From: Priapulus caudatus
Lineage: Eukaryota; Priapulida; Priapulimorpha; Priapulimorphida; Priapulidae
Length of the DNA stretch: 54,906 bases
Assembly: GCF_000485595.1 (NCBI RefSeq)
Contig: NW_014577279.1
Location: 565,174 to 620,079 of the forward strand
Reading direction: 5' to 3'
Both the position numbers and the translations under genes were made by a program. The notes under the pieces are model-generated. The model did not search any database and was not told the DNA's origin. It saw nothing but the letters and a program-made list of their open reading frames with translations. Below are positions 1-12,700 of the stretch, piece by piece (position 1 is the stretch's first letter; every line of letters begins with the position of its first letter).

Positions 1-640
1 GATAGGTCGTTTCTGACTGCGCACGACTGTTAGGCCCGCTTCTGAGCGGTTGAACTTTGTCGGGGATAAGTCGTTTCTTCTGCGTTAGCTGGGGTCTGAA
101 GCGGACTGACACCTTAGGCGGGTATGTTAGCTCGGGCTAGGTGTTTCGACCTTTCGTACTTGCGGGTTTTATCGTTCGGTCGGATGAGCGGATACCCCAG
201 TGTGAAAGCCGGCTAAACAAATCGCAATGTTTCAGACTGTTTCTGGGGGTTTATGCTATCCTTGATTTATAACTGGTCCCTGTGGAAAGTGTTCTTTTGT
301 TGTGGAAGTATGTCATAGGAACTGTAGTTGAGGAACACTTTTGTATTCTTTTAAATTTGCTAATTGTGTTCTGTTTCTAGTGTTTATATTGATGTGCGAT
401 GGTGATATAATGTGAAAGTGTTTGCATACTTTTGTGTACTATCGTTCTGTGCCTTGTATTATGTGTCTGTATTTCCAATTTCTGTGCGATGTTGCAATTT
501 GATATTGAATTTAACTATAAAAGATTTTTTTAGAATACTTATGATGGCGACTGCGAGCTGTCCGTTAATTGTGTCATTGAAGTAAGTACATTATCACTCT
601 TGTTTAATGTATTCGACTTCAAATATTTTATTAGATCCGT
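1..640. other. No gene or clear repeat seen
   Basis: AT- and GT-rich sequence with no conserved reading frame, splice-bounded exon or recognisable element. The only ORFs nearby are short and lack family similarity. Confidence 0.5.
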
Positions 641-686
641 GGCTACCGCGACTGGTTCGGCGCCGGTGTATAAGTGGGGAGCCTGG

Positions 687-850
687 TCGTTTATATCAGA
701 GGGGTCCTTGGTATTCTATCTTGCCGGACCGTACGGTCTCGCTCTCCACTAACGAGTTGGGGTCGCTACCTTCTCCTAACCCTAAATTCCTATCGATAAG
801 TTACGGTACTGTTCCGCTATATCGACAGTACCGAGGGTCCATCGATGTCC
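687..850. repeat. Degenerate copy of the CCCTAA-core MITE (family A)
   Basis: Shares GCCGGACCGTAC, CTCCACTAACGAGT, CTCCTAACCCTAA and the terminal GGGTCC...GACC-like blocks with the copies at 34621-35037 and 42541-42776, in the same order but with many single-base changes and indels. Confidence 0.6.
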
Positions 851-880
851 ATGGGGGAATTGACCCTATGTATATATGGC

Positions 881-1499
881 CTAATACGCGAACATAACAT
901 GATTATGACAAGTTTAATTTTTTTGCTTGGTTGGCTGTCTGGCCCTGGTCATTTGCCATCGCCTAACTTGTATAGAATCGGATACACCACTCGGTAGATG
1001 CACTAGGCTACAGCACTGTTGATCCTCACTGCTCAGTTGCTAGTATGTGTACATTTATGAGCACTTACAGCTGACGAAGTAATGATCTATGCCTTTTGAA
1101 TATATTCTGCCGCTTAACGGCAAAACTGACAAATTTCGTAGTAGCCTGCCGTCAAGAATGCTACAGTGATTACCTTATCATAATAGGACAATTACCGTGG
1201 AAAGGTAGCTGCTATATAAACAAACCAGCCTGCTGCGAAATAATAAATCCTTTTTTCGTCGGATGTTTACTAGATTGTCGCCGTTACGACTGTGGTTGTG
1301 CGGGATAGGAGCGTTCTCGTTTGAGTGATACCGAAAAGGTTAGATTCCTCTAACTGCGTCTGTTGTAAGTACGCATGATCGTGAGCGTCCTGTCCGACGC
1401 GGGTCTGCGACGGGATGCGGCTCACATTCGCTCCGTACACTTACGTGCGTTGGCTCCGACGGTTCCGGCGGGGAGGCGCTAGGTTACGGTTGCGCGACG
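881..1499. other. No gene seen
   Basis: Unique-looking sequence without supported coding potential. The 70-residue frame at 1096-1308 has no recognisable domain or splice context. Confidence 0.4.
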
Positions 1500-2040
1500 T
1501 GTGTGGTTGTGGCAGGGGTGCTCTATGGTGTTGCAGTGGTGTTGTGTGTGTGTGTTGTGCTGTGTGTGTTGTGTGTGTGTGTGGTGTGTGAAAGTGTGTA
1601 TTGTGTGTGTCTGTGTGTGTGTGTGAGGAGAGAGAGGTGGCGGGGTGAGTGTTGTATGTACAATCGTGCATATGGGTTGAGGAGTATAAATGAAAATATT
1701 ATTTGTTTATTAGCTGGTGTGTAGTTGCGTTTGTGAGAGGGTGAGAGATCGGGTATGTGTATGCGTTGAGAGAGATAAGAGATGAGGAGGAGGAGAGCTG
1801 GGGTGTGATGTGTGACATGTGTGTTGTGTGTGTGTGGTGGGCTGTGTGTGTGTGGAAGAGAGTGAGACGAGAGGCAGACGGAGAGGAGAGAGGGCGGGAG
1901 AGAGAGAGACGGAGTGGAGTAGAGAGAGGAGAGACGGAGAGAGAGAGAGGATAGAGATGGTGAGGGGGATGAGAGAGAGAGAGCTAGTGCGTGTGTGTTG
2001 GTGTGTGAAGAGATGAGATGGAGAGGAGAGGAGAGGCGGG
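1500..2040. repeat. GT-rich then GA-rich microsatellite tract
   Basis: GTGTGT/TGTGTTG runs (about 1530-1625, 1800-1860) and GAGAGA runs (1860-2030) abut a copy of the GCGTAGCC/GGATGTCCGG terminal sequence at 2041-2250. This is the same arrangement as at 4890-5130 and 50060-50484. The open frames across it are repeat artefacts. Confidence 0.75.
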
Positions 2041-2855
2041 CCGATGAAGGATAGACCGGCACGGTGATATATTGTATTTTGTTCGGCATTCAGATAGCGT
2101 CCGTTGCGCATGCATGCGTGTACGCAGGTAAGCGATCTACTGGTGTGAGTGCGGATGTCGGTCATGGCGTCTCTTTTTCGGCTATTTTGTGCCTGGAGGC
2201 TGGCGCCGGTTCCGGACGCGTATGGCCACTGGCGAAACGAATAATGTACAAATAACTATGGTAATATACAATCGCCACATTTACATCCACCTGTAAGTAC
2301 ACCAGCTCAACACGTCATTAAACTCAATACAAATATTAGATAAGTCCCCCCAAATAAATCTTGATTTATAAATCTTATCGATGAACGCAATGAGATCACT
2401 GATCATATACACGCTGACATCGGGTCTTGCAATGATGGGAGTTGCGAGTTCATTTGTGCCATTGGATGAAAATGGCTGCATTGCACCTTTATTTCCTGTT
2501 TTTTTAGTCGGTAATGCGTTGTATCCGGTGAAGCGCGCAGGAAGCACCGACCGATACATGGCTTGGAACGTTTTTCAATGGTGAAGTGATTGTTAATACC
2601 TACGAATGTATTTTTCTAAAGTCTTAAAAGTCGTTTAATGTCCCCAAACCACCGCTTAGCGCGCCGGCCGAGATTCTAAGAATTTTTCTTAATATATACT
2701 AATTTACGCCCGTACTCTCTCTATGTTTTTAATTTTATTTAACATATATCAGTTCTTGTAGGCATATACAGACAGATTGCGTCCTTTCATTAGATAAATG
2801 TGTCATGCCGATTCAAATTTTTCATGTATGATATTTGCGTGATTAGCTCCAGAAC

Positions 2856-3047
2856 CTATGGCGCGTAGCCAGGGGTGGCTGTTGGGGCGGTTCGCCCCCC
2901 AAAAACGGTAATATTGGCCAAATGGCTTAATTAGTTTCATTTTTGGGGGGATGCCCGACCCTGCAATGGCATGGCTCTTGCACGTGCAACGTACGGTTTG
3001 TCAATTTTGCCATGTGCGTGCATGTTTAGTTGCTGGTATTATGTATG

Positions 3048-3102
<55 letters not shown>

Positions 3103-3146
3103 GTGTGTGTGTTGTGGGTGGTGTGTGTGTGTGATTGTGGTGTGTG

Positions 3147-3183
<37 letters not shown>

Positions 3184-3813
3184 GTGGTGTGGTGTGCAGC
3201 GGGCGGATCAGAGGGGGGGTCGATGGGGCGTCCGGCCCCCTTTTTACCCAAAAGAGTGAAAATATACAAACACGCGCAGCCGCGCACCCACACAGCCACA
3301 ACCCGCTGCGCACGCACGCACGCACGGCCACGCGACACACAACGCTGCGCGCGCACACCACACGACTTCGTTTTTATTGTTCATTGAAATTTTGTTTAGG
3401 CGTAGGTTGTTCTGGTAAGATTTTATCTTTTTTATGTTATATGTAAGATTCGTTATTAAACTTGAATGGGGAAGAGGGTTCCCGGTGTCGGGGGACAGAT
3501 TCTGATAGAATTTTTGCATTTCTAGCATCACATTCTGCTGCAGTGCTCTAGATGTCGACCAATTTTTTTTTATCTTGGGGGAGGTCCTCAACTGCCCCCA
3601 AAGTGGCTTCGCGCTTTTTACCCAGAAAAGTAAGCAAAAGTGCCACTTTATTTTTCTGGACTCCCTTTTCAAAATTGCTGGATCGCCTGTGCCGCGCTTG
3701 ACGTATGTCGACCCTGCACTCGAATGCAGCTGGACCCCGGCCGCTAGATTGTGTGTATGTATGTTCGTGCGTGCGCGATCTGTGGCGTGTGTGTATTTTG
3801 TTTTATTTTTTTT

Positions 3814-3871
<58 letters not shown>

Positions 3872-3887
3872 CTTTTTTTTTTTTTTT

Positions 3888-3948
<61 letters not shown>

Positions 3949-4100
3949 CTGGGCTTCCGTGTGGCTTGTATTGTGTGGCTATCGCCCCTCGTATCCGACC
4001 CCCCCCCACTGCTTAGGTCGGATTTACGGGCCTCTGTTCCGCACACTTCAGTGTCGTTGCATTGCCGCCCCCCCAACTAATCTGGTACGAGCCTGCAAGA
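2856..4100. mobile_element. Inserted block of about 1.24 kb with a GT microsatellite and poly-T tract
   Basis: Copy B runs straight through this point (TTAGCTCCAAGAAACGGTC), whereas copy A has an extra block starting GGCGCGTAGCCAGGGGTGGC. It contains (GT)n at 3050-3182, GGGGTCGATGGGGCGTCCGG, and a poly-T run at about 3803-3949. The block looks like nested mobile DNA. Its own termini are unclear. Confidence 0.55.
3803..3949. repeat. Poly-T tract of about 150 bp
   Basis: An almost pure T run broken by a few A, C and G bases. It could be the reverse of a retroposon poly-A tail or an assembly artefact. Poly-Phe and poly-Lys frames across it are meaningless. Confidence 0.9.
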
Positions 4101-4891
4101 ATCGGTCTTGCTGGGTTACAAGACCCTATTTAGAATGATTTTTTACAGTTAACGCCTTATCGCAATGTATGACATGCTGTCGCACAGCCTTGGTCGGAGT
4201 ACTTGGTGATGTGCCTCATTACAGGTCCACTATTTCGAATGATAATATTGTGCGCTGTTCCCCTTTACCTCCACGCAATTCGCCGCGTTGTCTCACTTTT
4301 CAGTTTGGACCTACGATGGATTCATTCCAGCAGCTCGATCTACTGCCTCTCCGTCTGTCACCATGTTGATTGATCCGACAGTGAATCAGATTCATTATCT
4401 CTACGACCGTGCTCCTCTAGTGTTCACCTGCGTAGCCACGTGCACTCTGTACGGGCATAGATTGCATAGCTCTTATACTGGCGTAGGCTGCCGCACTGGT
4501 CGCGGAGCGATATTACTGAGCTATGTTGAGCCTACGTGTCACTTAGCTGGGGGTTTCGGTGTTGCCACCCAGGGTTCCTTCTCGCTTTCATTGCGTGGAA
4601 CGTGTAGAAGTGGTCGGGGTGCTCAGGTAGGTATTACCCGCCGATGTACCGGCGTGTACTGTGTAGTATGATATTTGTACAATTCTATTTAACGTGTTTA
4701 TGGTACTGGATGTACAGCGTATTATCGGTACTAGGCCTATATATATTTATATCCTATAACGAGGAGTTGTATGTTTCATGTGATCTCCTTTCCCGATTAT
4801 CTTGGCAACTAATTAATGATTCATCGATGGTGTATCGGTCATATATATCTATGTATAATAGATGTCCAATAAGCCATTACTTTATTGGCGC

Positions 4892-4929
<38 letters not shown>

Positions 4930-4934
<5 letters not shown>

Positions 4935-6480
4935 CGCGGCGATGAAAGGATAGACGGCAGCGGTGCATATATTGTATATTTTCGGCAATCAGCATAGCGT
5001 CCCGTTGCGCAATCATGCGTGTACGCAAGTCACGCGATCACTGTGTGAGTGGATGTCCGGATGCGTAGCCTGGAGGCTAGGCGACCGGTTCCGGACGCGT
5101 ATAGCCACTGCGTAAACAATAATGTACAAAAATAACAATGATAATAATAACAACACCAACAATTACAACACCGACAGCTACAACACCAACAGCTACAACA
5201 CTAACAATTACAACATCAATAACAAAATTAAATTAAGCAATTAAGTCCCCAATAAAAAATATTGATTATATAAATCTTATCGCAACGAACGCAAAATCAC
5301 GAAGATCACTCATCAATCATACAACGACTCAACAATCAGGGTCCTGCATGATGGAGAAGTGCGAGTCTCATTTTGCATTGGATGAAAATGGGCAAAATTC
5401 ACTTTATTTTCCCGTTTTTAGTCGGCTCAAATGCGTTTATCCGGTGAAGCGCAGCCAGGCACACGCACACGCACACACCATACACAGGCACTTGGAACGT
5501 TTCAATGGTGAAATGATAGTTAATAAACACGAAATGTATTTATTACTAAAGTCTTAAAAAAGTCTAAAGTCCCCAAACCCACACACGCGCGCGCGCAGAT
5601 TCAAGAATTTTCATATAATATATATAAACCTACATCTACGCCTGAATACATCCTATCTATTTTTAATTTATAATTTCAACAAAATATAATCAGCTTGTAG
5701 GCATACTCACAGACAGATTTGCCGCCTTATAATTAGATAATATGTGTCACTGCCGATCAAAATTTTTCATGTATAAATACTCTTGGTGATTAGCTCCAAG
5801 AAACGGTCTTGCTAGGGTTACAAGACCCCTATTTAGACATACATTTTTTACATATACCCCTATATAGACAATGTATAGACAATCTGTCGCACAGCCTGGT
5901 CGGGCTACTTGGTGATGTGCTCACTACAGGCCCACTATTTCAATGAAATAATATCATGCACTCCCCCCCTTTACCCCACCCAACTTCGCGTGTTCTCAAC
6001 CTTTTCAGTTTGAGAAACACTACGCATGGACTTCATTCAAAAGCAGCCTCGATCGCTGCCTCTCGTCTTCACAATGTCTGATGATCGAAGTGAATCAAGA
6101 ATTCAATATCTCTCAACGCACGTGCATCCTCTAGTGTCACCTACGTAGCAACGGACACCTGTACGGGCATAGATTGACCTAGCTCTAATACATAGGCCGT
6201 AGGCCTGCGGCAACTGTACGCGGGCTATAGTACTAGAGCTAAGATTGACCCTACGTGATTAGCGGGGGTATGGTGTTGCACCACAGGTTACCTTCTCGCT
6301 TCTCATTGCGTGAAACAGTCGTAGAACGTGGTCGGGCTGCTACAGCTAGGTATTACGATGTACACAGCGTGTACTGTGTATATAAAATTATGTACATCTA
6401 TATACCGTGTATGTACTGTGTACACGTATATCTACTAACGGCCTATATATATCCACTAATAACGAGGAGCTTGTAAGTTC
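4930..6480. repeat. Duplication copy B
   Basis: Uninterrupted homologue of copy A, preceded by GT/GA microsatellite at 4891-4935. Local expansions include ACAACACCAACA repeats at about 5140-5225 and ACACGC repeats at 5459-5485. No intact gene is visible in either copy. Confidence 0.8.
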
Positions 6481-7650
6481 ATGCTCGTACTTTTACCAAT
6501 ATATTGGCAACGAATTAATGATAATAATGATGGTGATAATAATAATAATAATAATAATAGTAAATAAATAACATGTCCAATACAAACCATTTACTTTATT
6601 GCACACATCGCTTACAGTTTACATTTATAAATCAGTACAAAATACGTATTGCAGTTAAAAGATGGACTAGTCAGCTTACTGCGATTCCATAAAATCACAC
6701 ATCAATATGGCTTCTGCACGTGCTCAAATTCAGCTCTACCTTCGATGATGTCATAAAGGGGGTCAGACATGATTCTTGTGAGGGTTTAGGTCAACTTGTA
6801 CGGACAATGATTTTGGCCATGGAGTTCGTAAACACATGTCAAGGTATAAGCGTCAATGCAGTACATGTATTCGTATTTTTAAAACACCTGTAAAATGTGA
6901 CCGTATATATATATTATATCAAGAGCTCATAATAGAGATATTTATTATGAGCTCTTGATATATATACGCGTTAATGCAAAATAATTATATAAATGTCATG
7001 TTAAATATAAATCACATGTTCGTGACAAAATAATTAAATAATTTGTTCGGTTAAGCATATTCTATACACTGTTATAATTACAATAATAACAAGCACAATA
7101 CTTAACACAAACACATCATTAAAGCACATCTCTCCATAAACTGGGCTGACAGAATACGTAAACATAGAAAAATCAACACGATATTGGCTATATTTCAATT
7201 GGGGAGGATGTTGATAAGTATACAATCTGTCTATGAACATAACCTATTTCATCATAATTACTGAAAATACTTACTGTACTTTATACTGCAATTATATTTA
7301 TTATCTAATGGAAGTTGTAGTGAAATCCCTGGTGACAATGCAATAATCAATACACTACCAGCGCTGTGTTAGATACCAGAACGTTACGCTACACACACAG
7401 ACATGCTTACGCAGAATTACGTAATGGTATTTATATCTGTTTGTACCAGGCTGGGTCTGAGTCATGTCGTACCCGCTGCAACACTGACTGCATGAGCGCT
7501 CCACATACGCATTCCCCGTACGAACGAAGTTCGACACAAGTAGAGCTAACTGCACGGGTAACTACGGAATCCTGACAGTAGTAAAAACCCGGACATTCGC
7601 GCTGAATGCAAGCAAGCAGACGGCCTGCGCAATGGGCCCTAATCTGCTGC
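6481..7650. other. AT-rich intergenic DNA, no gene seen
   Basis: Contains an (ATA/AAT)n tract at about 6535-6560 and a near-perfect 20-bp palindrome at 6915-6962. Small frames at 7034-7240 and 7366-7652 show no family similarity. Confidence 0.4.
6915..6962. repeat. Perfect 20-bp inverted repeat
   Basis: TATATCAAGAGCTCATAATA is followed after an 8-base loop by its exact reverse complement. Probably an AT-rich hairpin or MITE remnant. Confidence 0.85.
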
Positions 7651-7654
7651 ATGC

Positions 7655-7755
7655 TGGAGATGGCTGCATGGTTAGAGCGCTGGCCGCTCTCATGTGTGCT
7701 TTGCTCTAGGTTCGACTGGCACTAGACATGCGCTGGGTTCCCATCCGGACCGCCT
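7655..7755 (+). mobile_element. tRNA-derived SINE head
   Basis: GGCTGCATGGTTAGAGCGCT resembles a tRNA 5' end with a Pol III A box, and GGTTCGACT about 50 bases on resembles a B box. The cloverleaf is not convincing as a working tRNA. The unit is broken downstream by the MITE at 7756. Confidence 0.55.
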
Positions 7756-7928
7756 CCAGGGGCGTGTACAGGATTTTGACCAGGAGGGGGTCTAACCGTA
7801 ACCCAAACTTGCGAGCACGCGTGTTTAGCCCTCCCCCAGAATTTTTTTGAAATTAGACCCCCTCAGATGCGTTTTCTGCGCGAGCAGGGGGGGGGGTCCG
7901 GACCCCCTACCCCTGTACACGCCCCTGG
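7756..7928. mobile_element. 173-bp MITE with perfect 17-bp terminal inverted repeats
   Basis: Begins CCAGGGGCGTGTACAGG and ends with the exact reverse complement. Internal GGGGGTCT/GACCCCC blocks extend the fold. CCT on both sides may be a short target duplication. It sits inside the SINE-like unit. Confidence 0.85.
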
Positions 7929-8578
7929 CCTCGCACAGGACGAAGCAATACGGATTCACAGACGTCTCAAAGCGGATCGCAGTGACACAAAACATCACAG
8001 ATGTCGCAATCGTCCGTGAGATTTTCCCCCGCCAGAGGACGTGCCCAGAACACGATTCTCACTGGATTTTTCTCCACAAGCACATTCCCACTACTTCTCC
8101 CCCAACCAGATGCTCGATAGGTCATCCCACATGCCACCAGTTCACCTGTTTACATAGATAATGCAGGCTGGTATTGTAACTGATTAACCGCACTTAGAGT
8201 ACAGCTTGTTTGCATATGTACTGCAGTCATAATTAAACATTTGCATAATTTAACAACACATAATCTTTAAAAAACAAACAGTTGTGCGACATCCTCTTAC
8301 CAACAATAAATTAAAGCTAACAAAAAATATAACACACACACATACGCGCCTGTGACAGACTACACCCTCGCTACCATGTCTCTAAATATAATTTTACGAG
8401 CCATTGCTACTGACCAAACTCTCCTCTTACATCAAGAGTTTGTGTTGCTGGCAGAATGTCGCTTTGTTAATGAATAAGGGCTTCACTGTACATCAAACCT
8501 CACCGCAATAAAAGCTCAGATTATATATTATATACTATCTCAACCAGAACATAGAATGACATCGTTGTCTGCAATTTG

Positions 8579-8619
<41 letters not shown>

Positions 8620-8686
8620 ATATATATATATATACATGCCTAACAACGACTGTTATTGAATTTCAGTAAAGGATGAGATGTTAATG
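7929..8686. other. Intergenic, no gene seen; TA microsatellite at its end
   Basis: Anonymous sequence followed by (TA)n at 8582-8632. Confidence 0.45.
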
Positions 8687-8690
8687 TTAA

Positions 8691-8998
8691 AGTGACTACG
8701 TCACGAATTTTCTATGGTAAAATTTGTAACATTTTTGTTGCTATAAAATTCTTACCTGATAAGATTTGTTTCTCAACTAGCTAAACATCCAAAAAACCTG
8801 GACGATTTGATATTAGTGTTCATAACATTAATTGCTTGCTATGGGCTATGTATGAGTCACGAGTGTATGTTCACATCAAACAATATAGTAAAATATGAAG
8901 TATAATGCAGCAATTTAACCCTAAAAAGTGAACAGAATCACTTATATTTTGTGAAAGAGTGGATTTTTTTTTTTAGTATTTACGGTGACGTAATCACT
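8691..8998. mobile_element. TTAA-type MITE, copy 1
   Basis: Terminal repeats AGTGACTACGTCAC and GTGACGTAATCACT lie between two TTAA tetranucleotides (8687-8690, 8999-9002), as expected for a piggyBac-like or Kolobok-like non-autonomous element. The interior matches copy 2 at 21320-21675 almost throughout. Confidence 0.88.
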
Positions 8999-9002
8999 TT
9001 AA

Positions 9003-9715
9003 CAACGCATGAGTGCTATGTCATTTAACCCATTTCAGTTGTATATTTTGTATACATGTAAGAAAATATGGTAATGAGAATTGTTTTCCCACTTTTGCAT
9101 TTAAAATGCTTCTCCCTATCAATAAATTTACTTCACATTCTTCTTCTTACATGGCCTCAATAGCTGGCCTAAGTAATCTACAAAAATTCTGATGGAAAAA
9201 ATGGAAATTTTGTATCTTCAACTATTGATCAACCAACACTGTAGAATTAACTACAATCAAATATCAAATTAGGCCGAATATATACTTGCTACACATGGGA
9301 TCCATTCCCACATGTGCAAATTAAAATAGCAATATCATTTATTGACTAATCTGTGCAAACAAAGGGTGAAACGAGATGGATTGGCCAAAACCAGCCAGAC
9401 TACCACAACAGAAACCAACATGCGAGACTGCAACAGATAGAACATGTGCTGCCACCTGTTGGTCCACTACTTCTACAACCAGGATTTAAAAAAGAACACA
9501 TTCACAGCTGCTGACAGGTTAAAGCGCGGTCCCCATAAATGCCATTTAGTCATCGCATGTAGACGTATTCTATGTACAGACTGGGAACGTTGCTGCCCGA
9601 TCAAACAACCGTCATGGCAGAAGTAAGATAAGGAGACAGATTAGCATAACAACAATCCTTACAATATCAACAACCCTTATTGTTTCATCTATCTCTCATT
9701 ACGTGTTACTCGTGG
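9003..9715. other. Downstream flank of MYSM1, no gene seen
   Basis: AT-rich sequence that probably includes the MYSM1 3' UTR. On the minus strand an AATAAA (TTTATT at about 9337) is a possible poly-A signal. Confidence 0.35.
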
Positions 9716-12700
9716 TCATATCATGTGCTTATATCGTTGCAGGAACACCTCTCTCACGGCCTGTAGTGTGTGCTCACTAAATTCTTCCTCCTCTACGACC
9801 TGCAGGGTCTTCTGTAGCGACCGTAGCATCTGTAACACATGATAAACAAATACATGGGGTTCAAAACAGAGCAAAGATAGGACAAGCAATTCTGTGGCAA
9901 AAACCAAGTAAAAGGTTAGACCACAAAGCTGCCACAGCATCATATCTACAGTAGATTGGATTGAGCCTGATAGCCTATTGTAAAGCAAATCCGAGACCAG
10001 GGCTGCTTTGGTGAAATCCTGTTTAGTATTGCTACGTTTGGATTAGTCATGACGTTAAGATTATGAACATTACAACATGCTATGAGTTGCGCTCTAACTT
10101 GTCAGTGAAACTGATAAGATTATTTTCGAGGTAGAGAGAGGTGTATACCTTTTCTAGATAGGTCATATTGAGACCAGGGCAGTAGTTCAGCATTCTAATG
10201 CGGCTCCCACAGTCCTCGTATCGTTGTACGATGCCAATGGCTTGGCTGGCTATGTCATCCACCGAGAGTTCACTAGTGACCTTGTGAAAGTCGAATCGGA
10301 ATGGCAGTCCTGTACACAAGTGCACAAAAACTAAAGCATCAAACACAAGCGACATTACATCAACAACCTGTGTCTTATTCTTCGCTCTTCCCCTACACAT
10401 TCTCTGCTCCTCTCCCCCTCTCTCCTTCTCTCTCTCTCCCTCGATCTCTATCTCTTACTATCTATCTATCTTACTCTCTCTCTCTCGCTCTCATTCTATC
10501 TCCATCTTTCACTCTCCCTCTCTCCCTTTTTGACTGCACGACAATCTCATTCTCTTCTCTTGACTTGCCCCTCTTTTTTCATCAATCCTCATTGCAAATT
10601 GAATATGCATAAACTAGCATACATTAGCCTATGAATCACATTTTAAATTATCTTTAGAATTAATAGTTGTCATTACAAATTCTGAAATTAACTAGGTCAT
10701 CCTTCATCAAAACTTACAAAGAAATCACCTTGAAAACTAAACGCTGACTACTACTGGTTATTGCACTCACGGTATCCATCATGCAGCGTGTCACTGACAA
10801 CTAGGCAGGTGAATTCCGTGAGCGGAGACTTATTTACAGGGTTGTACGGACTTGCAATCATGCCTATGAAGGGACTTCCGCCTTGTGCAAACCACTCCTG
10901 AAAAAAATACCGACCATTTCAATAAATACAAACTTCATCCAAGGAGTGAGAGAACATGTAAGCAGAACTCAGCAATCATGTTTTCATGTCACTACCAACT
11001 GACGTAACCGTTATTTCTCTCATCGGAAATCACTTAATATTACAGTTACTTCACTTTCAACGGCATTATATTTCATTGCCAGTGGACATGCCATATTGTC
11101 ATTACATTATTTGTGGTATCACACACGACCCAGACCACATTACATCTTTCTTTCATCTAGAGAGCAAGGTGAGAAAATCTGGATGCACATCACATTTACA
11201 CGAATACTAACAGAATGAATGGTAAGGAAAATGTACCTGAAACTTCCACTGCGTCTCGATGTCCCGTAGAGAGGGGCTCGGGGCGAATGTAGGATGGGAG
11301 TGGTACCATCCGACCACCTTGTAGCCTTGCTGACTGATTCTCTCACACGCAAGAGTCTGTGACACTGCGCAAACGAACCACATGTAAAGCCAAACAAAAT
11401 AAAGAGGTTTTCCCCTTCTTCTGAACTGCACTTAACTTCGCTCAAGCACAGAAAACCTCACTGCTGCTCTTCACGTATGTTCCTCTACGAATGAAGATCG
11501 ATTAACGACCCACATTCTCACCGAGGACTCGTTTCTTGCGCCGACACAGCGGGGATACACTCACCTGGATCCATCTCGCACTGCATGCCCGTGCTGAGGC
11601 TGTTGCAGGGCTCCGACAGCGCCACCTGCAAGGCCTTCTCCTCCGGCGAGTAGATTCCTCCTAGCAGACCGATGACCTCGTTGCCGGATATGTGAGCGTG
11701 AATGTCGATAACGAGCATCGCTGCCGTGTCCACCTGTACCATGAAGGGAGCCTGCCGAAACACAGAGTCCGCATGAACCCGGGCGACGAGTGACGATCTA
11801 ACAGCAAAGACTGCAGAAGAACATGCTACAGCGAAGACGTGGCAGACAATGGGTGGTGACAAGACGAATAACGTGAAGAAAAACGGGATAAATCGTGTAC
11901 AGAAATCAGAAGCTGACATTACAAATTAACAATTTTCAAATGCTGATACTGATTATGCTTTGCTAGCACATAACAGAGGACTTCAGGAAATGCAAAATCT
12001 TCTTATACATACACATATATATATATATTTTGTTTTGTTTTTAATTATAATTTATCATAACGGATTGAACATAGAACGAACTGTCAATGTCAATATATGT
12101 CAATGTTACAACAGACTTTACTCACATATCGTATTACGAATTTTAACAGACATTGCATTAGACGGTCTCACAGTACAGTTAGATGGTGATAACTAAAGTA
12201 ATCTTCCACGCAGTGAGAGATCGTTTTTTTTAATGGGTCTTTTTACAAATTCAGCATGGTGTCTACATGCTCTGGTGTGCTTGTGTGGAGATGTTGAATG
12301 TTTATTTTGCTTGGTACATATAATGTATTGCCTACAGATTTATATAATGTACAGTGATACAATTTTAAAGAAAGAAAAGAAAAAAAAGCCCCTTTTTGGC
12401 GGGTCGGTCGGTTGAGGGCAAACAAACAATATTTTTATTATGGCCTAAAGTAATCTTCCACGCAATTGAGTGAAGCTTTCTTACCGGGTTGATGGCAGAG
12501 AAGTCTTCGAGGGGAACAAGCTTGAATGGGTCGTACTTGCTGGAGCGGTTACGCTTGGCTCGTACTGGCAGGACCTCGTACTCATCGGAGTCATCGTCAT
12601 TATGCTGAAAGAAAGATGAGGAAACAGAGGCATGAGTGTCTACGTAACCACGGCAACTCACAGATACTGTTCGCAAATCTTATATTATGAATAATATATA

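Larger units (their letters stand above)
2041..4870. repeat. Duplication copy A, interrupted by an insertion
   Basis: The blocks 2041-2855 and about 4100-4870 match 4930-5810 and 5810-6470 in order, for example GATAGAC...CGGTTCCGGACGCG, TGCATTGGATGAAAATG, GGAACGTTTCAATGGTGAA, AAAGTCTTAAAA, and GGTCTTGC...GGTTACAAGACC. Differences include very many 1-2 bp indels. Copy A holds an extra block of about 1.24 kb (2856-4100) absent from copy B. Confidence 0.8.

Noticed and set aside
1441-2165. Overlapping His/Thr/Ser-rich and Arg/Glu-rich frames
   Set aside because: They are translations of GT and GA microsatellites, open in several frames at once, with no conserved domain.
3026-3446. Cys/Val and His/Thr repeat proteins
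   Set aside because: Pure (GT)n translation.
3575-4138. Poly-Phe and poly-Lys proteins
   Set aside because: Translation of a poly-T run.
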